Part shown: one piece after another, positions 35,503 to 40,205 of the stretch | How positions within the stretch are numbered: the stretch's first letter is position 1 | Layout of the letters: each line of letters starts with the position of its first letter | Source of the DNA: Rhodocyclaceae bacterium | Lineage (GTDB): Bacteria > Pseudomonadota > Gammaproteobacteria > Burkholderiales > Rhodocyclaceae | DNA: 40,205 bases | NCBI GenBank assembly: GCA_013388985.1 | Contig: JACAEF010000031.1 | Span: 1-40,205, forward strand | Reading direction: 5' to 3' | Notes under the pieces: generated by a model | What the model was told of the DNA's origin: nothing | The model's input: the letters and a program-made list of their open reading frames with translations, nothing else | The model's database searches: none | Position numbers and translations under genes: made by a program

Positions 35503-37122
35503 ATGCAGATCACCGTCGCCGAACTCATCGCCCGCTTCATGGAACGCCTCGGGCTACGCCACATCTACGGCATGCCCGGCTCGCACATCCTGCCGGTCTA
35601 TGACGCGCTCTACGATTCGCCGATCCGCACCGTGCTCGTCAAGCACGAACAGGGCGCAGCCTTCATGGCCTGCGGCGAGGCGCGCGCGACGCGCAAACCC
35701 GCCGCCTGCATCACCACCGCCGGCCCCGGCGCGACCAACCTCGTCACCGGCATCGCCAACGCCTATGCCGACAAGCTGCCGCTGCTGATCATCACCGGCG
35801 AAACTTCGACCTCGATCTTCGGCAAGGGCGGCCTGCAGGAAAGTTCCGGCGAGGGCGGCAGCATCGACCAGAGCGACATCTTCCGCGGCATCACGCGCTA
35901 TCACAAGATCGTCGAGCGCACCGACTACCTGCTGCAGGTGCTGCGCCAGGCCACGCGCATCCTGCTCTCGCCCAACGCCGGCCCGGTGCTGCTCTCCTTC
36001 CCCTACAACATCCAGAAGGAGCGGGTCGATGCCGACCTGCTCGACGCGATCCGCTTCGTCACCGAGGCGCCGCGTATCTGCAACAGCTTCGCCGCCACCG
36101 AGGAGATGGGACGCATGATCCGCGCCGCGCGCCATCCGGTGATCGTCGCCGGACACGGCTGCTTCCGCGCCGGCGCGCAGGCGATGCTGCAAAAGCTCGG
36201 CGAGCGCCACGCGATCCGCGTCGCCACGACGCTGAAAGGCAAGGGGCTGATCAGCGAGAACGACCCGCGCAGCCTCGGCTGCCTGGGCATCACCTCGGAT
36301 GGCTCAGCCTTCCGCCACATCGTCGAGCACGCCGATCTGGTCATCGTGCTCGGCGCCGGCTTCAACGAGCGCACCAGCCATCTGTGGGATGCACGGCTCC
36401 TGGCGGGCAAACAGGTGATCCAGGTCGATCACGACGCCAACCAGCTCGAAAAGGTGTTCCGCGCCGATCTGGCGATCCACGGCGACATCCGCGCGGTGCT
36501 GGAGGACCTGCTGATCTGCCTCGCCGATTTTCCCGCGCCGCCGCCGCCGACTTACGAACGCGCGCCGGTGGCGCCGAATTTCACTGCGATCGCCCACCTG
36601 TTCGACCGGCTCGTCGAACGCTTGCCCGAGGCGATGGTCTTCGACGACAACATCATCCTGGCGCAGACCTATCTGAAAGCCTCGCCGCGACACCGCTATT
36701 TTCCCAATTCCGGCGTCTCGGCGCTCGGCCACGCGATCCCGGCCGCGCTCGGCGCGCGCTGCGCGGTCGACACGCCGGCCTTCGCGATCCTCGGCGACGG
36801 CGGCTTCCAGATGTGTTGCATGGAGCTGATGACCGCGGTCAATTACAAGATTCCGGTGAATGTGGTGATGATCAACAACGGCACACTCGGCCTGATCCGC
36901 AAGAACCAGTTCCAGCTCTACCAGGAGCGCTACATCGACTGCGACTTCGTCAATCCGGACTTCGCGCTGCTCGCGCAATCCTTCGGCATCGCCCACTGGC
37001 GCATCGAGAACAGCGCCGACGTCGATACGCTGTTCGCGCAGGCCGATCTCATCCAGGGCATCAACCTGATCGAAGTGATGTGGGACAAGCACGTCTTCCC
37101 CGCCTATCGCTCCGACCGATGA
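35503..37122 (+). CDS. Acetolactate-synthase-like ThDP enzyme
   Basis: ThDP-dependent enzyme of the IlvB/POX family, 539 residues from ATG 35503 (548 from ATG 35476). The N-terminal PYR domain has the catalytic Glu49 in VKHEQGAAFMA; the C-terminal PP domain has GDGGFQMCCMEL and the Asn of MINNGTLG (Gly431 onward). No ilvN-type regulatory subunit follows; instead the next two genes are a glycosyltransferase and a PaaK-like enzyme, with a 4-nt overlap to the first. So it is probably not the housekeeping acetolactate synthase. It may make or cleave a 2-keto compound for a specialised product. The substrate is unknown. Confidence 0.88.
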   Translation: MQITVAELIARFMERLGLRHIYGMPGSHILPVYDALYDSPIRTVLVKHEQGAAFMACGEARATRKPAACITTAGPGATNLVTGIANAYADKLPLLIITGETSTSIFGKGGLQESSGEGGSIDQSDIFRGITRYHKIVERTDYLLQVLRQATRILLSPNAGPVLLSFPYNIQKERVDADLLDAIRFVTEAPRICNSFAATEEMGRMIRAARHPVIVAGHGCFRAGAQAMLQKLGERHAIRVATTLKGKGLISENDPRSLGCLGITSDGSAFRHIVEHADLVIVLGAGFNERTSHLWDARLLAGKQVIQVDHDANQLEKVFRADLAIHGDIRAVLEDLLICLADFPAPPPPTYERAPVAPNFTAIAHLFDRLVERLPEAMVFDDNIILAQTYLKASPRHRYFPNSGVSALGHAIPAALGARCAVDTPAFAILGDGGFQMCCMELMTAVNYKIPVNVVMINNGTLGLIRKNQFQLYQERYIDCDFVNPDFALLAQSFGIAHWRIENSADVDTLFAQADLIQGINLIEVMWDKHVFPAYRSDR

Positions 37123-38621
37123 GCCCTCATGCCTTCATCGTCGTCGTGCCGGTCGCCGACCGGCCGCGCCACCTCCAGGCCTGCCTTGCCAGCCTCGCCG
37201 AACTGCTGCGCCGCTTTCCCTATCCCGGCCCCATCCGCGTGCTGCTCGCCGACGACAGCGCCGCGGCCGAAAACATCGTGGCCAACCGCGCCGTGGCAAA
37301 GCGTTTCTCCGCGCACGGGCTGGAGGTGATCCACTTCCCGCCCGAGGAGCAATACGCGCTGGTGCGCTCGCTCAGTCCAGCGCTGCCGCGCGTGCTGGGC
37401 GACGCGCCGCCGGAACGCTATGGCCACAAGGGCCAGGGTGTGATGCGCAACATCGCCTATCTGAAAGTGGCGGAGATGCTGCGTGACGCGCCGGCAGCAG
37501 AAAAGACGCTGATCTGGTCGATCGACAGCGACCAGGAGTTCCGCGTCGATGTGGCCGAAAACGATGGCTATGTCATCGATTTCTTCAACGCCCTCGACGC
37601 GATCTTCGGCCGCAGCGAAGTCGAGGTGCTCACCGGCAAGGTGGTCGGCGATCCGCCCGTCTCGCCGGCGGTGATGACGCGCAACTTCCTCGACGACGTG
37701 CTGGCCTTTCTCACGCAGATGTCGGCCTGCGATCCCGCGGCGCCCTGCAGCCACCATGCAGGAAGCACAGCCGCCGGCGATGCCGCCTACCACGACATGG
37801 CCGAGCTGTTCGGCTTCAGCCCGGCCGGGCACTACGCCTATCCCTGCCCCTTGGACGGCGCGCATACCGAGGCCGATTGCTTCGCCGATTTCGACCGCAG
37901 GGTAAACAGCTTCTTCTACGGCGAGCACCCGACGCGCAGTACCGCCTACGCCCCGGGCGAGCCGCTCGCCAGCCTGCAGCCGGCGCGCACCGTCTATGCC
38001 GGGAATTACGTCTTCCGGCCGTCGGCCCTGCGCTATTTCATTCCTTTCGCCAACCTACGCCTGCGCATGTCGGGGCCGACGCTGGGCCGCATCCTCAAGA
38101 CCGAGCTCGGCAACCGCTTCGTCTCGGCCAACCTGCCGATGCTGCACCGGCGCACCGTCGAGACCGGCGGGCAGGCGGAATTCCGTCCCGGCATCGAGAC
38201 GGTCGCCGCGACGGTCGACATGAGCGGCGAATTCGAGCGGCAGTTCTACGGCGACACGATGTTGTTCTCGGTGGAAAAACTGGCGGCCGGGGGCTCCCTG
38301 TGCCGTCCCGGCGCCGACTTTTCAGCGGTGCTCGATGACACGCGCAACGAGATGCTGGCCCGCTACAACGCGCGCCAGCAGGCCATCCTCGCCCGCCTCA
38401 CGCAGCTCGACGCGCTGCTCGACGAGCCGGCGCACTGGTGGCATGGCGCGGCCGGCGGCTTCCGCCAGTTCGCCGCCAACGTGCGACGCAATTTCAGCGC
38501 CGCTTCCTCCGGCCATGCCCGCATCAATGCCCCGGAGAACTGGACGCTTTGGCGCGCCCGCCTGCTCGATGCGCTGACGCATTACGAAGAGGACCGTGCG
38601 GCATGGTCCCGGCGGATCTGA
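37119..38621 (+). CDS. Putative GT-A type glycosyltransferase
   Basis: A 500-residue soluble protein. The N-terminus (FIVVVPVADRPRHLQACLASL) matches a family 2-like nucleotide-sugar fold, and IDSDQEF (136-138 as DSD) stands where the metal-binding DXD motif is expected. The C-terminal 200 residues match nothing I recognise; a cysteine-rich stretch near 206-214 (SACDPAAPCSHHAG) and a second set near 235-250 could bind metal. It overlaps the ThDP gene by 4 nt and the PaaK-like gene by 19 nt. Residues 395-401 (CRPGADF) come from a shortened dispersed repeat. The sugar and acceptor are unknown, and a non-transferase role is possible. Confidence 0.65.
   Translation: MSPHAFIVVVPVADRPRHLQACLASLAELLRRFPYPGPIRVLLADDSAAAENIVANRAVAKRFSAHGLEVIHFPPEEQYALVRSLSPALPRVLGDAPPERYGHKGQGVMRNIAYLKVAEMLRDAPAAEKTLIWSIDSDQEFRVDVAENDGYVIDFFNALDAIFGRSEVEVLTGKVVGDPPVSPAVMTRNFLDDVLAFLTQMSACDPAAPCSHHAGSTAAGDAAYHDMAELFGFSPAGHYAYPCPLDGAHTEADCFADFDRRVNSFFYGEHPTRSTAYAPGEPLASLQPARTVYAGNYVFRPSALRYFIPFANLRLRMSGPTLGRILKTELGNRFVSANLPMLHRRTVETGGQAEFRPGIETVAATVDMSGEFERQFYGDTMLFSVEKLAAGGSLCRPGADFSAVLDDTRNEMLARYNARQQAILARLTQLDALLDEPAHWWHGAAGGFRQFAANVRRNFSAASSGHARINAPENWTLWRARLLDALTHYEEDRAAWSRRI
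38300..38321 (-). repeat. Dispersed repeat, shortened reverse copy in glycosyltransferase
   Basis: Reads as the complement of the consensus with three bases missing from the middle (CCCGGCGCC instead of CCCGCCAGCGCC). The deletion keeps the gene in frame and gives CRPGADF, against CRPASADF from a full copy. Confidence 0.65.
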
Positions 38622-39865
38622 AGGTCTGGCTGCACCGCCGCCAGCGGCCGCAGCGCTACGCTTATCTCGACGAACTGCTCGCCCACCAGGCGCTCGGCCG
38701 CCCGGAGCTACAGCGCAAGCAGCTCGCCTGGCGCGACGCAATCGTGCGCTTCGCGCGCGATAACACCGCCTTCTATGCCCGCCGCTTTGCCGGCGTCGAC
38801 GACTTTTCCGCGCTGCCGATCCTCACCAAGGCCGAAATCGTCGCCCATCTGCCCGAGCTGCTCGCGCGCGGACACGATCCGGCGACCACGCCGATCGGCC
38901 ACACCGGCGGCTCGACCGGCAAGCCGCTGGCTTTCTATTACGACGAGGAAAAGCACGAGCGGATGCGCGCCGGCATGATGAGGAGCTACCTGCTTTCCGG
39001 CTGGCGGCCGGGGCAGAGAATCCTCAACTTCTGGGGCGCGCGCCAGGACACGGTGAAAGGCGGCGTGTTCGGCTCCGCCGCCTGGGACGACTTCATCGCC
39101 GCCGAGAAGACCCTGCCCGCCCACGAAATCGACGCCGCGAAACTGCATGAATGGGCGCGCTTCATCCAGCGCTACCGTCCGACGCTGCTGCAGGGCTATG
39201 CCTCGATCCTCGCCGCGCTGGCGCGCTTCGTCCTGGATGAGAAACTCGCCATGCCCGCAAGCCTGATCGGCGTCTATTCGACCGCCGAGCTGCTCACCGA
39301 CGAAATGCGCGCGACGATTGAAGCAGCCTTCCGCTGCAAGGTCTTCAACCAGTACGGCAGCCGCGAGATTCCGAACATCGCCTGCGAATGCCGCCATGGC
39401 AATCTGCACGTCTGGACCGACCTGGTCTGGCTGGAATCGATCGACGGGCAACTGCTCGTCACCTCGCTGACCAACCGGCTGATGCCGATGATCCGCTACG
39501 CCAACGGCGATTGCGGCGAGCTGGTCGAAGGCGATTGTCCCTGCGGCCTGCCGTTTCCGCTGATGGCGATGAGTGTCTGTCGCAGCAACGATTTCATCGT
39601 CGCGCCCGGTGGCAAACGGCTGCACCCGTCTTTCTTCAACCGGCTGCTCTACGGCCAGACGCAGGTCGGCCAGTATCAGTTCGCGCAGGAGACCATCGGG
39701 GAAGTGACGCTGCGGCTGGTGGCGGATCAGCCGCTGTCCGAGGCGTGTGTGCGAGAAATGACGACGGCGCTCGCCGCCGAGGGCCTGGCGCTACGCATCG
39801 ACTACGTGCCGGAGATCGCGCGGACGGTCTCCGGCAAGCATCGTTTCGTGATCCGGTCGATCTGA
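38603..39865 (+). CDS. PaaK/CapK-like adenylate-forming enzyme
   Basis: 420-residue member of the phenylacetate-CoA ligase (PaaK)/CapK group. The P-loop-like signature GHTGGSTGKPLAFYYD begins near residue 99; YSTAELLTDEMR, NQYGSREI and MIRYANGDCGEL are the later adenylation-family blocks. A cysteine pair in EGDCPCGLPFP is typical of CapK-like members. The frame begins in the last 19 nt of the glycosyltransferase gene. With the ThDP enzyme and glycosyltransferase it suggests activation and transfer of an acyl or keto group onto a sugar-containing product, as in some surface-polysaccharide loci; that is inference. True PaaK activity is unlikely without paa genes. Confidence 0.88.
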   Translation: MVPADLKVWLHRRQRPQRYAYLDELLAHQALGRPELQRKQLAWRDAIVRFARDNTAFYARRFAGVDDFSALPILTKAEIVAHLPELLARGHDPATTPIGHTGGSTGKPLAFYYDEEKHERMRAGMMRSYLLSGWRPGQRILNFWGARQDTVKGGVFGSAAWDDFIAAEKTLPAHEIDAAKLHEWARFIQRYRPTLLQGYASILAALARFVLDEKLAMPASLIGVYSTAELLTDEMRATIEAAFRCKVFNQYGSREIPNIACECRHGNLHVWTDLVWLESIDGQLLVTSLTNRLMPMIRYANGDCGELVEGDCPCGLPFPLMAMSVCRSNDFIVAPGGKRLHPSFFNRLLYGQTQVGQYQFAQETIGEVTLRLVADQPLSEACVREMTTALAAEGLALRIDYVPEIARTVSGKHRFVIRSI

Positions 39866-39939
39866 TCTTCTCCAGCGGGCGGCTGGAAAGTCGGTGATTC
39901 AGGTTCTATCTTGGAATCAGTCGTTACTCACCGCTCACG

Positions 39940-40205
39940 ATGAAACCGCTGACACTGACCGCGCATGACGCGTTGCTGATCGTCGATGTGCAAAACGATT
40001 TCCTGCCGGGCGGCGCTTTGGCCGTGCCCGCCGGCGATGCGGTGATCGCCCCGCTCAATCGCTGGATCGAGCGCTTCCGTGCAGCCAGCCTGCCGATCAT
40101 CGCCTCGCGCGACTGGCACCCGGCAGATCATTGTTCCTTTGCGCCGCAAGGCGGGCCCTGGCCGCCCCATTGCATCGCCGGCAGCGCGGGCGCCTGCTTT
40201 GCCGC
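39940..40205 (+). CDS. pncA: Nicotinamidase/isochorismatase family (3' partial)
   Basis: Start of a cysteine-hydrolase-fold protein; 88 residues are visible before the window ends. IVDVQNDFLPGGAL carries the catalytic Asp, and SRDWHPADHCSF carries the metal-binding Asp-x-His pair, both typical of PncA-type nicotinamidases that convert nicotinamide to nicotinate for NAD salvage. The catalytic Cys lies beyond the window. ATG 39940 is 74 nt after the PaaK-like gene, so it may belong to a separate unit. Confidence 0.9.
   Translation, partial: MKPLTLTAHDALLIVDVQNDFLPGGALAVPAGDAVIAPLNRWIERFRAASLPIIASRDWHPADHCSFAPQGGPWPPHCIAGSAGACFA

Noticed and set aside
2133-38321. DNA uptake sequence as the explanation for the dispersed repeat.
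   Set aside because: Known uptake sequences are shorter (9-12 bp) and usually denser, about one per kb. Not excluded without a genome-wide count, but the 25-bp length and the tandem form fit a mobile element better.
39872-39886. CCAGC-gggcg-GCTGG hairpin after the PaaK-like gene as a terminator.
   Set aside because: The stem is only 5 bp and no T-run follows.
39887-39894. AAAGTCGG after the PaaK-like gene as an eighth repeat copy.
   Set aside because: Only eight bases match and the sequence then diverges; chance is likely.

Overview
The window is about 40 kb of GC-rich, gene-dense bacterial DNA. The gene order purE-purK-tsaC, the CbbQ/NorQ with CbbO/NorD pair, a BCAM0308-type protein and the protein sequences themselves suggest a betaproteobacterium, perhaps near Rhodocyclales or Nitrosomonadales. 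This placement is inference; no rRNA or tRNA gene is visible. Both ends cut through genes.

Layout. (1) 2-3867 (+): pyruvate (or related 2-oxoacid) dehydrogenase E1 alpha, E1 beta and E2, then an acyl carrier protein and a small zinc-motif protein, all joined by 4-nt overlaps and closed by a clear intrinsic terminator at 3908-3937. No E3 gene is present. (2) 3968-12208 (+): indolepyruvate ferredoxin oxidoreductase (iorA, iorB), an MNT-HEPN toxin-antitoxin-like pair, folD, purE, purK, tsaC, a CBS-pair protein and a methyltransferase. (3) 12296-24708 (-): two signalling operons. In transcription order the first is a cytoplasmic PAS hybrid histidine kinase with HPt, a PhnD-like periplasmic binding protein, and a membrane Cache-PAS hybrid kinase. 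The second is a PhnD-like binding protein, a HAMP-PAS-GGDEF-EAL membrane protein, a REC-HD-GYP phosphodiesterase and an HDOD-REC-GGDEF cyclase. (4) 24877-27755 (-): a MoxR-type AAA ATPase (CbbQ/NorQ) with its von Willebrand factor A partner (CbbO/NorD). (5) 27901-35406 (+): a third signalling operon with a single-domain receiver, a REC-REC-PAS-GAF-PAS-GGDEF-EAL protein, a solute-binding lipoprotein, a HAMP-PAS protein without a transmitter, and a PAS histidine kinase. (6) 35503-39865 (+): an acetolactate-synthase-like ThDP enzyme, a GT-A-type glycosyltransferase and a PaaK/CapK-like adenylate-forming enzyme. (7) 39940-end (+): the start of a nicotinamidase.

Two patterns stand out. First, a 25-bp sequence (starting AAAGTCGGCGCTGGCGG and ending GACGGCAC, or its complement) recurs at seven loci, six inside genes and in several reading frames. 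The consensus has no stop codon in any of its six frames, and it is expanded as a 54-bp tandem repeat in the E2 linker. Second, all three signalling operons carry a periplasmic solute-binding protein but no permease or transport ATPase. This suggests that binding proteins feed ligand information to kinases and cyclic-di-GMP enzymes rather than to transporters.

Translation across the window is strongly coupled: about fifteen junctions are NTGA-type 4-nt overlaps, including apparent TTG and possibly CTG starts.
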